64,000 bases of DNA from Streptomyces cellulosae (GTDB lineage Bacteria > Actinomycetota > Actinomycetes > Streptomycetales > Streptomycetaceae). The notes under the pieces were generated by a model. That model was not told the DNA's origin. It saw only the letters and a program-made list of their open reading frames with translations, and did not search any database. Shown here piece after piece: positions 50,085 through 58,175 of this stretch (position 1 is its first letter; each line of letters opens with the position of its first letter). The stretch lies in assembly GCF_000721105.1 (NCBI RefSeq), contig NZ_JOEV01000005.1, forward strand, positions 1 through 64,000. The letters are read 5' to 3'. The position numbers and the translations under genes were made by a program.

Positions 50085-51200
50085 TCATATGGTGAACGTT
50101 TGGTCAGTGGGTCTTGGCCGGGTGCTCGCCGTGCCTCCCGCAAGCAGCACGTCGGCGATGCGGTCGCTCGCGCGGCCGTCCCACAGGTCGGGCCGGCGCG
50201 GCGCGGGCGGAGCGTCCAGCACCCGGTTCACGGTCGACACGATCCGCGCCGGATCCCGGCCGGCCAGCACATTGGTGCCCTGCTGGACGGTGATGGGCCG
50301 CTCGGTGTTGTCCCGCAGGGTCACGCACGGCACGCCCAGCGCGGTGGTCTCCTCCTGTATGCCGCCCGAGTCGGTCAGCACGAGGCGGGCGGAGTCCTGC
50401 AGGGCGATGAAGTCAAGGTATCCGGCGGGTGGCACCAGCCGGATACCTCCGGGGACGCCGATGTCTGCCAGTCGTCCTGCCGCCCGCGGGTGCACGGGCA
50501 GCAGGAGCGGGCAGCGGCCGGCGATCTCCCCAAGGGCCTTCAGGAGTCCGGCGAGGACCTCGGGGTCGTCCACGTTGGCGGGACGGTGCAGGGTGACCAG
50601 GCCGTACTCGCCTGTGGTGAGGGCGTAGCGGCTGAGGGCGTCCGAGGCCCTGGCCCGTTCCAGGTTGGCCAGCAGCGTGTCGATCATGACGTTTCCGACC
50701 AGGTGGATCTGGTCGTCCCGGTACCCCTCCGCCCGCAGGTTCTCGGCGGCGTCGGGCGAGGGGGCCAGCAGGTAGTCGCTGACGCGGTCGGTGGCGACGC
50801 GGTTGATCTCCTCCGGCATGCTCCAGTCGCGGCTGCGCAGCCCGGCCTCGACGTGGGCCAGCAGCGGTCCCGCCTTCGCGGTGACCAGGGCGCAGCCCAG
50901 GGTGGAGTTGATGTCCCCGACCACGACGACGATGTCCGGGGCGACCTCGGTGAGCAGCGGCTCGAACGCGGTCATCACGCGTCCCGTCTGCTCGGCGTGG
51001 GTGCCCGAGCCGACCCCGAGGAAGCGGTCGGGCGGACGCATGCCGAGGTCGGCGAAGAACACGTCGTTCATGGCCGGGTCGTAGTGCTGACCGGTGTGGA
51101 CGAGGACCACCTCGGCGCCCCGGCGTTCCAGGGCGTCCATCACCGGTTTGATCTTCATGTAGTTGGGTCGCGCCCCGGCGACGCAGACGACTCGCGGCAT
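50085..51200 (-). CDS. wecB: non-hydrolysing UDP-N-acetylglucosamine 2-epimerase
   Basis: The 371-residue protein begins with CVAGARPNYMKIKPVMDALE and contains HTGQHYDPAMNDVFF, VVVVGDINSTLGCALVTAKA, HVEAGLRSRDWSMPEEINRV, VTLHRPANVD, and SGGIQEETTALGVPCVTLRD followed by TERP. These are the diagnostic blocks of WecB/MnaA and WbpI/WlbD. It converts UDP-GlcNAc (or a 3-acetamido uronate derivative) into the manno form. The wecC-like gene upstream overlaps its start (TGATG). WecB versus WbpI/WlbD function cannot be separated from sequence alone; see the pathway finding. Confidence 0.93.
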   Translation of the reverse strand: MPRVVCVAGARPNYMKIKPVMDALERRGAEVVLVHTGQHYDPAMNDVFFADLGMRPPDRFLGVGSGTHAEQTGRVMTAFEPLLTEVAPDIVVVVGDINSTLGCALVTAKAGPLLAHVEAGLRSRDWSMPEEINRVATDRVSDYLLAPSPDAAENLRAEGYRDDQIHLVGNVMIDTLLANLERARASDALSRYALTTGEYGLVTLHRPANVDDPEVLAGLLKALGEIAGRCPLLLPVHPRAAGRLADIGVPGGIRLVPPAGYLDFIALQDSARLVLTDSGGIQEETTALGVPCVTLRDNTERPITVQQGTNVLAGRDPARIVSTVNRVLDAPPAPRRPDLWDGRASDRIADVLLAGGTASTRPRPTDQTFTI

Positions 51201-52459
51201 CAGAGCACCTCGATCGTGGGCCCGGACGACAGCCGCCGACGGCAGTCGAGGACCAGGGGTGCGTGCTCGGTGATGAGTTCGTAGTCGAAGCTGTCGTGAT
51301 CCGTGAGCAGGACGACCACGTCGGCGGCCGCCAGCTCCTCCGGTGCCGGCTCGACCCGCACCAGCCGGGTGTCCACCGGCAGGCTCTCGACGACGTGCGG
51401 GTCCGCCGCCCTGACCTGGGCCCCCATGTCGAGCAGCAGCTGGGAGATGCGCAGGGCGGGCGACTCGCGGGCGTCGCCGGTGTTCTTCTTGTACGCCAGG
51501 CCGAGCAGCAGGATGCGTGAGCCGTTCACGGAACGGCGTCGTTGGTTGAACAGGTCCGTGATGCGGCGCGTCACGTACTCGGGCATGTGGTTGTTGATGT
51601 CGTTGGCCAGTTCCACGAAGCGGAAGCTCTGGCCGAGTTCACGCTGCACCCGCCAGGACAGGTACGAGGGGTCGATCGGCAGGCAGTGGCCGCCCACGCC
51701 CGGTCCCGGCGTGAACTTCATGAAGCCGAAGGGCTTGCTGGAGGCGGCGTCGATGGCCTGCCAGACGTCGATGTCGAGGTGGTGGGCGAACATCGCGATC
51801 TCATTGACCAGCGCGATGTTCACATGCCGGAAGGTGTTCTCCAGCAGCTTGGCCAGTTCGGCCTCCTTGGGCGAACTCACCGGCACGGTGGTGTCGACGA
51901 GCTGCGCGTAGAAGTCCTGCACGGCCTGGAGCGAGGACGCGTTCACGCCGGATACGACTTTCGGGGTCTCCTTGAAACCCCAGACGGCGTTTCCGGGGTC
52001 GATGCGCTCCGGGCTGTAACCGAGGTGGAAGTCCGTGCCCGCGGTCAGGCCCGAGCCGTCCTCCAGGAGCGGGGCGAACAGTTCCTGGGTGGTGCCCGGG
52101 TAGGTGGTCGACTCCAGGACGACGGTGGCTCCCGGGCGCAGGTAGCGGGCCAGGGTGAGGGCCGATTCCCTGATGTAACGGAGGTCGGGAGTGCCCTCGT
52201 GCAGCGGGGTCGGCACGGTCACGACGGCGACGTCGAAACCGCCGCAGTCGCGGGCCGATTCGCTCGGGCGGTAGGCGCCGCGGTCCATGGCCGCGCGGAT
52301 CCGCTCGGAGGAGACGTCCTCGACGAAGGACTCACCGGCGGCAAGGCTCTTGACCCGCCGGGAGTCGACGTCGTAGCCGATCACCTCGTGTCCGACCTCG
52401 GCGGCCCGGATGGCCAGTGGCAGTCCGACATATCCCTGCCCAACCACGACGACGCGCAT
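51200..52459 (-). CDS. wecC: UDP-N-acetyl-hexosamine 6-dehydrogenase (WecC/WbpA-like)
   Basis: The 419-residue protein has VVVVGQGYVGLPLAIRAAEV (NAD Rossmann), VVTVPTPLHEGTPDLRYI, VVLESTTYPGTTQE, SPERIDPGN, and KLLENTFRHVNIALVNEIAM. The catalytic cysteine is in PGPGVGGHCLPIDPSYLSWR near residue 257, followed by a C-terminal ILLLGLAYKKNTGDARESPA domain. It oxidises C6 of a UDP-HexNAc to the uronic acid using two NAD+. ATG 52459 is preceded by CAGGAGAC. The SPERIDPGN and GGHCLPIDP pattern belongs to the WecC/WbpA/TuaD class. It lies between wecB and the WecG-like transferase with overlaps on both sides. Confidence 0.93.
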   Translation of the reverse strand: MRVVVVGQGYVGLPLAIRAAEVGHEVIGYDVDSRRVKSLAAGESFVEDVSSERIRAAMDRGAYRPSESARDCGGFDVAVVTVPTPLHEGTPDLRYIRESALTLARYLRPGATVVLESTTYPGTTQELFAPLLEDGSGLTAGTDFHLGYSPERIDPGNAVWGFKETPKVVSGVNASSLQAVQDFYAQLVDTTVPVSSPKEAELAKLLENTFRHVNIALVNEIAMFAHHLDIDVWQAIDAASSKPFGFMKFTPGPGVGGHCLPIDPSYLSWRVQRELGQSFRFVELANDINNHMPEYVTRRITDLFNQRRRSVNGSRILLLGLAYKKNTGDARESPALRISQLLLDMGAQVRAADPHVVESLPVDTRLVRVEPAPEELAAADVVVLLTDHDSFDYELITEHAPLVLDCRRRLSSGPTIEVL

Positions 52460-53229
52460 CAGTGTCTCCTGTTCGCGGGAGCGGTCGACGGGATGAGCCG
52501 GATGAGCTCTCGCGCCGTCATGAGGACGAAGGCAGCATTGGTGGTGAGATAGCGCCGGCCCAGGCGGCGTGGTTCCTGCAGCGCGCGGTAGAGCCACTCG
52601 GCTCCCCACCGCTGCCAGGACTCGGGGGCCCGTCTGGTGACGCCCGCCAGGATGTCGAAGGAGCCGCCGACCCCGTGTACGACACGGGCGCCGGTGCGTG
52701 CGCCGTAGGCGGCGGTGAAGATCTCCTTCTTGGGCGAGGTCATGCCGAGGAACAGCATCTGGGCGCCGCTGTGGGCGATCGCGCCCGCAATGGCCTCCTG
52801 CTGGGAATCCTCGAAGTAGCCGTTCCGGCTGCCCGCCACCTTCAGGCCGGGGAAGCGGTCGGCCACCCGGTGCAGCATCTGTTCCAGCACCTCCTCCTTG
52901 GCCCCGAGGAAGTACACGGACAGCCCTGCCGATTCGGCCTCGGCCAGCAGCCGCAGGAAGAGGTCGATTCCGGCCACCCGCTCCGGCAGTGGGGCGCGCA
53001 GGATCCGTCCGGCCCAGACCACGGCCTGACCGTCGGCGAGGACGAGATCGCAGCCGGCCACGGCCCGGGCGAGCCGGTGGTCCCGCCGCATGTTCACCAG
53101 CTTCGCGGCGTTGACCACCCCGATCTCGAGCTGGTGGCCGTCCCGGACCGCTTCGAGGCAGCGCCGCACGGTCTCGTCCATGGTCAGCGGGTCCAGCTCG
53201 ACCCCGAACAGGGTCTGACGCTGATTCAT
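52459..53229 (-). CDS. WecG/TagA/CpsF-family glycosyltransferase
   Basis: The 256-residue protein starts at ATG 53229, overlapping the previous stop (ATGA). It shows LFGVELDPLTMDETVRRCLE, GVVNAAKLVNMRRDHRLARA, CDLVLADGQAVVWAGRILRA with the catalytic Asp in ADG, VAGIDLFLRL, VYFLGAKEEVLEQM, FLGMTSPKKEIFTAAYGART and GVGGSFDILAGVTRRAPESW. WecG transfers ManNAcA onto lipid-linked GlcNAc, and TagA transfers ManNAc. Being encoded directly with WecC and WecB, this protein most likely transfers the manno-uronate sugar that those two enzymes make. It should act second, after the initiating sugar-1-P transferase. Confidence 0.92.
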   Translation of the reverse strand: MNQRQTLFGVELDPLTMDETVRRCLEAVRDGHQLEIGVVNAAKLVNMRRDHRLARAVAGCDLVLADGQAVVWAGRILRAPLPERVAGIDLFLRLLAEAESAGLSVYFLGAKEEVLEQMLHRVADRFPGLKVAGSRNGYFEDSQQEAIAGAIAHSGAQMLFLGMTSPKKEIFTAAYGARTGARVVHGVGGSFDILAGVTRRAPESWQRWGAEWLYRALQEPRRLGRRYLTTNAAFVLMTARELIRLIPSTAPANRRH

Positions 53230-54392
53230 ATGCTGCCCCCGAGCCAGGCGTGAAGCATCCAGCCGAATTCGTACGGCCGGCATTCGCGGTCCACGGAGAC
53301 GGGGCGGTAGACCCGGTCCAGGGACTTCAGCCGGAGGTTCGGCGCGACTCGCGTACCGAGTCCTCGGGCGGCTCGTACGGCCTTCTTCGGGTCGCCCCGG
53401 TAGACCTTGCGCCAGGTGACGCCGAGCTCGTCGAGGATCAACGGCTCCCGGTGCTCCGGGCGGGCGGCCAGTTCCGGTACGTCCGTCATCCAGCGCAGCC
53501 CCTTGCGGACCGACGCGCCGAAGTCGGTGCCGCCGGCGTCGGCCAGGTCGAACAGGGCGGTCGGTGCCATCGCGTGCTGGTGGACGCTGTAGACCGGATA
53601 GCCCTCCACGACAGAGCCGGTGCGCGCGTCGTAGTGCCACCACCACTGCCCGCCGTCGCCCTGCAGCTCGCAGATGCGCGCCGCGCACGCCTCGGACGCC
53701 GCCAGCGCCTCCGGATCGCCGTCGCCGTCGGCGTGTGCGCGGGCCAGGGCCTGCAGCGGGTAGGTCTGGTCGGCGAAGCAGCTCACGTGCGCCCGGTACC
53801 AGGGCACCAGGCCGGGACCGGTGGCGTGCGGGAACAGCGGACTGTCCCCGATCCGGGCCCGCAGCAGACGGTCGCGAGCCGCGGAGAAACGTCTCTCCAC
53901 ATCAACCGTGCTGCGCGCTGCCGCCAGGGCGGACAACACCCATGCGGCCTCGACCGTGTACTGGGGCCGGTCCTCCTCGTCCAGCGCTTCGACCCTCGCC
54001 ACGGCGTCGGAGAGTTTGGGGTGCCCGGTCTCGGCGGCGGCCCAGGCGATGAGCGCCGCGTCACCGAGGTTGGTCACCGCGGGCAGTGACTCGACCAGCA
54101 GACCCGTGAACTCCTCGGCGGTACGCCCGGCGAGCACCGCACGCTGGCGGTCCTCGGGCAGGAACCGGGCGCCCAGCACGGTGATGGCCGCGTACCGGGT
54201 GCTGGTCCCGCGCCGCTCCACGGTCCAGGAACCGTCGGGCGCCTTCCGCCCGGCCATGGTGAAGGCGAAGGCCTCACCGCCGGGGAGCAGCATCGACCCG
54301 AGTCCCGATTCGGCGACGGCGAGAAGTCGTTGGGCGAGCGCGAGCAGCGCAGGCTCCTCACGACCGAGCGCCGCCAGACGTGTGGTGGTCAT
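53226..54392 (-). CDS. unrecognised protein coupled to the wec genes, probably an alpha-helical barrel
   Basis: I do not recognise the family. The start at 54392 is the ATG before TTTRLAALGREEP; ATGs at 54425 and 54485 are also possible, and no site has a strong SD. The 388-residue protein is mainly helical, with repeating blocks. These include RYAAITVLGARFLPEDRQRA, LGDAALIAWAAAETGHPKLS, QYTVEAAWVLSALAAARSTV, QTYPLQALARAHADGDGDPE and QWWWHYDARTGSVVEGYPVY, with HQHAMAPTALFDLADAGGTD. The pattern resembles (alpha/alpha)6 toroids of glycoside hydrolases, lyases or terpene-cyclase-like folds. No signal peptide is present. It overlaps the WecG-like gene by 4 bases, so it belongs to the same pathway. 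Confidence 0.75.
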   Translation of the reverse strand: MTTTRLAALGREEPALLALAQRLLAVAESGLGSMLLPGGEAFAFTMAGRKAPDGSWTVERRGTSTRYAAITVLGARFLPEDRQRAVLAGRTAEEFTGLLVESLPAVTNLGDAALIAWAAAETGHPKLSDAVARVEALDEEDRPQYTVEAAWVLSALAAARSTVDVERRFSAARDRLLRARIGDSPLFPHATGPGLVPWYRAHVSCFADQTYPLQALARAHADGDGDPEALAASEACAARICELQGDGGQWWWHYDARTGSVVEGYPVYSVHQHAMAPTALFDLADAGGTDFGASVRKGLRWMTDVPELAARPEHREPLILDELGVTWRKVYRGDPKKAVRAARGLGTRVAPNLRLKSLDRVYRPVSVDRECRPYEFGWMLHAWLGGSI

Positions 54393-54647
54393 CTTTTGGG
54401 CACACCAACCCCCCTGTGGGTCCATGTTTTTGCGCAGACTTGTGAGCGCCGCGGCGAAGCAGGCCATGCGGCGGAACGCAGACATCAGGCGGCGGAGCGG
54501 CTGTCACTCCTCGCTTAAGACACGGGTGTCCCCACCACCCGGTACCCCCCCTGGGCACTGCCGGTTCGTGTGCTAACTGTGATCAGTCTGCACGGTTCGG
54601 ACACATGTTATGCCTATAGATGTTCGATGCTTGGTGTTTTGGGAGAA
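54393..54647. other. relatively AT-rich intergenic region
   Basis: The 255 bases before the unrecognised gene include an AT-richer part (about 54590-54640) unlike the surrounding sequence. It probably holds the promoter of the minus-strand wec operon. No gene was identified. Confidence 0.45.
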
Positions 54648-55253
54648 TCAGGAGTTAACACGCTCGACGAGTTCGCCGTCCTTCTCGTCGTAGAGCGCAC
54701 CCGTCTCGGGGCACTCCCACCCACCCGGCTCGCCTTCCCGTTCGACCAGTCGCACGCCGGCCCGGCCGACCCAGCCGATCCGGCGCGCCGGAACGCCGGC
54801 CACGAGCGCGAAGTCCGGCACATCCCGGGTCACCACGGCACCGGCAGCGACCAGCGCCCACCGGCCGACGCGCACCGGCGCCACACACACCGAACGGGCC
54901 CCCAGCGACGCCCCTTCGGCCAGCACCACCGCCACGGCCTCCCAGTCGCCACCGCGCTTCAGCCGGCCCTGCGGGTCCACCGAACGGGGGAAGTAGTCGT
55001 TGGTGAGAACCGCCGCCGGGCCGACGAACACCCCGTCACCGAGCACCGCGGGCTCATAGACCAACGCGTAGTTCTGGAGCTTCACGTTGTCGCCGATCCG
55101 CACCCCCGGGCCGACATACGCTCCCCTGCCCACGACGCACCCGCTGCCCAGCCGGGCGTCCTCCCGTATCTGGGCCAGATCCCAGATCGTCGTCCCGTCA
55201 CCGATGATGGCCGTCTCGTCGACCTGGGCGGTCGGCTGAGTCCTGAAACTCAT
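54648..55253 (-). CDS. WlbB/WbpD-like UDP-3-amino-sugar N-acetyltransferase
   Basis: The 201-residue protein is a left-handed beta-helix acyltransferase. PTAQVDETAIIGDGTTIWDL, AQIREDARLGSGCVVGRGAY, VGPGVRIGDNVKLQNYALVY, and LTNDYFPRS are the hexapeptide repeats. NYALVYEPAVLGDGVFVGPA with NDYFPRS is the distinctive WlbB/WbpD (3-amino-3-deoxy-UDP-GlcNAcA acetyltransferase) layout. The last repeats are LGARSVCVAPVRVGRWALVA with VPDFALVAGVPARRIGWVGR. It ends in a WECPETGALY motif after the hexapeptide domain, which is also typical of the WlbB group. It lies alone at the right edge of the locus, far from the WlbA-like and DegT genes it would work with. Confidence 0.87.
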   Translation of the reverse strand: MSFRTQPTAQVDETAIIGDGTTIWDLAQIREDARLGSGCVVGRGAYVGPGVRIGDNVKLQNYALVYEPAVLGDGVFVGPAAVLTNDYFPRSVDPQGRLKRGGDWEAVAVVLAEGASLGARSVCVAPVRVGRWALVAAGAVVTRDVPDFALVAGVPARRIGWVGRAGVRLVEREGEPGGWECPETGALYDEKDGELVERVNS

Positions 55254-55879
55254 CTGGATGAACCCTTCTTCTCGTCGAGCGGAGCCGTCAACGTGACGGA
55301 CCGCTTCGATCCGTACCTGCCGGCGGGGAGTGCCTCAGGACGCTGCACGTCGGGCGGGGAGCGGGCCTGACCAAGACGGTATTGGTGGCCGGCGGGCCCG
55401 TCCGGGTTCGCCGACCAGCCGGAGATCTTCGGGGTCAGGACGGACCAGGCCCTGCCTCTGCCGCCGGTGCCGTAACGGACACCGACACGCGCGGTGGCGG
55501 CGAGGGCGCACGCCCACTGGGCGCGCGTGGCCCCGGTTGGGCGCAGGCCCGCCGCTACCTACCCGTGACGTCAGCATCCCCCACGTCCCGCACCGGGCCC
55601 TCCCCGACCGCACGGCCATCCGGCACCACCGTACAGAACCCTCTCTCACCAGTACGGACAAGTCTCGGATGCATCATCACTGGAAAACACGGTTCGCACC
55701 CCGCCTCCGGGAGCGCCGCCGCAGCCGGTCGTGTCGGCCGCCCCCGGACGGCTCCGCCCCACCCCGCCCCTGAAGCCGTGCCGGAACGGCCTGAAACGGC
55801 CTAATATCGCGACATTTCGCCTCCGTCTGCGGCAGGTGCCGATCGTCGGCACCTGCCGGGCAGGGGAGGTCTGTTCTCG
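55254..55879. other. intergenic region, no supportable gene
   Basis: Several short frames exist on both strands but none has an SD or a family match. A minus-strand frame at 55270-55460 looks mildly protein-like (TPKISGWSANPDGPAGHQYR) and might be a relic, but I could not identify it. A strong terminator hairpin lies at 55831-55857. Confidence 0.4.
55831..55857 (-). terminator. strong hairpin after the XRE/MmyB-like regulator
   Basis: GGCAGGTGCCGA at 55831-55842 pairs perfectly with TCGGCACCTGCC at 55846-55857 with a 3-base loop. It lies 23 bases beyond the stop of the regulator gene that reads leftward. Confidence 0.75.
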
Positions 55880-56716
55880 TTACGAGATGGCTCGGAGCCG
55901 GCCGTAGGGCTGGCGGCGGAGCTGGGCGACGGCCTGCGCCGTCCCCTCGTCCGCGGGGAGGAAGACGACCAGTTGTTGTGCGTCCGAGGACAGTTCGAGC
56001 GTCTCGCGGGACAGTTGAAGTTCACATCCGGACGGGTGATTGAGCCGGAGGGCTCCGCGCTGGGGAACCAGGTGACGGTTCAGGCGGCGGGTGAAGTCGG
56101 GGCCGGCGGTGGAGGCCAGTTCTGTCGTCAACCACTCGGAGTTCTCGACGGACGGTCCGAGCCACAGGTCGAAGGCGTGTTCGTCCGCGACGTCGTCCCA
56201 GTCGGCGAAGAACGTCCGGGCGCGGGGGTCGGTGAACACGTAGCGGGTGAGGTTGGGGACCTCGGAGTCGAGCAGTCCGGTTCCGTTCGTGACCGATGCG
56301 AAGCCGCTGGTGTGGGCGAGGACATCGCCCAGCCGGTTGGTCACGATGGCGATTCCCGGTTCGAGGAGGCGGAGTGTCTCCAGAACCGACGGCCGGACGT
56401 CGCGGCGGGGTGGTGCGGGCCGGGTGCGCGTGCAGCATTGGCCGCCGGTGATCTTCGCGAGGTAGCGCAGATGGTTGCGTTCCGCGGGGTCGAGGCTGAG
56501 CGCATCCGCGAGCGCGTTCATCACCGCTGTCGAGGGATTGCGGTCGCGGCCCTGTTCCATGCGGGTCAGGTATTCGACGCTGATGCCGGCCCGTGCGGCG
56601 AGATCCGAGCGTCGCAAACCCGGTGACCGGCGGCGGCCGTGAGTCGGCAGTCCCAGTGTTTCCGGCTGAATGCTGTCGCGCTTGGCCCGGATGAAGTCCC
56701 CTAATGGCGTACCCAT
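55880..56716 (-). CDS. XRE-type HTH regulator with MmyB-like ligand domain
   Basis: The 278-residue protein has an N-terminal HTH at about residues 30-75: RRSPGLRRSDLAARAGISVE with YLTRMEQGRDRNPSTAVMNA. A C-terminal MmyB-like domain follows, with GQCCTRTRPAPPRRDVRPSV, LETLRLLEPGIAIVTNRLGD and FFADWDDVADEHAFDLWLGP. SRSDLAxxAGISVEYxxRxExGR is the fixed MmyB opening. Such regulators occur divergently from a dehydrogenase or reductase gene whose product they control, with a small molecule bound in the PAS-like pocket. Here the divergent gene at 56830 is an NADPH-FMN reductase, so it is the probable target. Confidence 0.9.
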   Translation of the reverse strand: MGTPLGDFIRAKRDSIQPETLGLPTHGRRRSPGLRRSDLAARAGISVEYLTRMEQGRDRNPSTAVMNALADALSLDPAERNHLRYLAKITGGQCCTRTRPAPPRRDVRPSVLETLRLLEPGIAIVTNRLGDVLAHTSGFASVTNGTGLLDSEVPNLTRYVFTDPRARTFFADWDDVADEHAFDLWLGPSVENSEWLTTELASTAGPDFTRRLNRHLVPQRGALRLNHPSGCELQLSRETLELSSDAQQLVVFLPADEGTAQAVAQLRRQPYGRLRAIS

Positions 56717-56829
56717 GCCCTGAGAATACGGCGCGGTCCAGCGACGGCGGGACTGCTCAGCCTGGCCCTGCGGGGGCCAGCCTGAGCACGGTCTGGTTGG
56801 AGCCGGGGCGTGGCCCCATCGTGGTGGGC

Positions 56830-57426
56830 ATGGAGAAGAACAAGCACAAGCTGGTGATCATCGTCGGAAGCGTCCGGGACGGGCGGTTCGGCCCGGTCGT
56901 GGCCTCGTGGGTGGCCGAACAGGCAGGAATGCACGGTGGTTTCGAGGTGGACGTCGTCGATCTGGCCGGGATCGACATCCCGTTGGAGCTCCCCGCGGCA
57001 TCGCCGAAATCGGCAGGCGATGACTACCCCCGTCCCGCCGGAATGGCGGCGCTGACGTCGGCTCTGCGGGACGCTGACGCGTTCATCGTGGTCACGCCGG
57101 AGTACAACCACAGCTATCCCGCGTCGTTGAAGGCGGCCATCGACTGGCACTTCACGCAGTGGACGGCCAAGCCCGTCGGCTTCGTCAGTTACGGGGGCGC
57201 GGCCGGTGGCCGGCATGCGGTGCTGCACCTGGAGAACGTGCTGACCGAGCTGCATGCGGTGACGATCCGCGACGGTCTCGCCTTTCCGAACTACTTCACG
57301 GCGTGGCAGGACGGTCAGCCCCTCGACCCTGAGGCTCCCGGCTACACCAAGACGATGCTCGACCAGTTGGCCTGGTGGGCGGTCGCGCTCCGGGCGGCAC
57401 GCGATGCCGCTCCCTACCCGGCGTGA
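56830..57426 (+). CDS. NADPH-dependent FMN reductase-like flavoprotein
   Basis: The 198-residue flavodoxin-fold protein has KLVIIVGSVRDGRFGPVVAS, ADAFIVVTPEYNHSYPASLK with AAIDW, and AKPVGFVSYGGAAGGRHAVL. GSxRxGR and TPEYNxSYPxxLKxAIDW are the FMN-contacting signatures of the NADPH:FMN/quinone reductase family. ATG 56830 is behind GTGGTGGG; longer starts are open. The divergent MmyB-like regulator starts 113 bases away. Its product probably reduces quinones, azo compounds or free flavin in the cytoplasm. Confidence 0.93.
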   Translation: MEKNKHKLVIIVGSVRDGRFGPVVASWVAEQAGMHGGFEVDVVDLAGIDIPLELPAASPKSAGDDYPRPAGMAALTSALRDADAFIVVTPEYNHSYPASLKAAIDWHFTQWTAKPVGFVSYGGAAGGRHAVLHLENVLTELHAVTIRDGLAFPNYFTAWQDGQPLDPEAPGYTKTMLDQLAWWAVALRAARDAAPYPA

Positions 57427-57466
57427 GCGCGGTGCCGAGGGCGTAACACCGCTCGGGGACACCGGG

Positions 57467-57505
57467 ACCGGCACCGGCACCGGCACCGGCACCGGCACCG
57501 GCACC
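57467..57505. repeat. hexanucleotide tandem repeat (ACCGGC)n
   Basis: ACCGGC is repeated six times exactly between 57467 and 57502, followed by a partial ACC. It lies 40 bases after the stop of the FMN reductase and is not in a supported gene. Confidence 0.92.
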
Positions 57506-57707
57506 GAGGAGAAGTCGCTCGACCGGCTCCGCACGCAACTGCCGGAGATACGGCGGTTGCATGGGATTCACCGGTCCGGCGCCCGGGACCGATCCCTGGG
57601 CGGTGGATTCCCGGCCGCCGGCCCGTCGTCGAAGGCTTCGGCGCCGGGTTGGGTTCCCGACTCCCGTTCAGGTCGCGGCCTCCGGTGAAACCCTCCCGGC
57701 GCACCTC

Positions 57708-58175
57708 TCACGCCGACGACGCCCGCGCAGCCTTCCTGCCTGCCCTGGTCGAGGGTTTCCCACCCAGGGCAACGGCGAGCAAGGACAGCGTCCTGGTGAG
57801 TTCGCCATGGTCGTCGATGGCCGCCAGGAGGCGGGACTGCTCGGCCTGGACACGGTGAGCGGTGCGCCCGTGGAGGATGCCGCCACGGTCGGAGAGGTAG
57901 AGAAGGACCCGACGACGGTCGTCGGGATCGGGACGACGGTAGACGAGATTGTCGGCGACCATACGGTCGACGAGCTTGGTCAGGCTGGGCGCGGGCATGA
58001 GCGCGTACTCGGCGATCTCGGTCATCGGATGGCCCTCGCCGTCGGCGGCGATCGACAGGACGCGCCACTGCTCCACCGAGCAGCCTTCCTCCGTCAGCAC
58101 GGCGGCGAGACGCTCGACGAGGCGCCGCTCGGCGTGGCTGAGCAGGTACGCGAGATCCTGCGATTCGGGCGGCAT
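57708..58175 (-). CDS. MarR-family transcriptional regulator
   Basis: The 155-residue protein starts at ATG 58175 behind GGAAGGA. It has the MarR winged helix: LLSHAERRLVERLAAVLTEE in helix 1, CSVEQWRVLSIAADGEGHPM, TEIAEYALMPAPSLTKLVDR as the recognition region, and MVADNLVYRRPDPDDRRRVL as the wing with the DxRxR signature. The C-terminal helix (ELTRTLSLLAVALGG) completes the dimer interface. The neighbouring genes do not show an obvious target; the 870 bases upstream are apparently empty. Confidence 0.93.
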   Translation of the reverse strand: MPPESQDLAYLLSHAERRLVERLAAVLTEEGCSVEQWRVLSIAADGEGHPMTEIAEYALMPAPSLTKLVDRMVADNLVYRRPDPDDRRRVLLYLSDRGGILHGRTAHRVQAEQSRLLAAIDDHGELTRTLSLLAVALGGKPSTRAGRKAARASSA

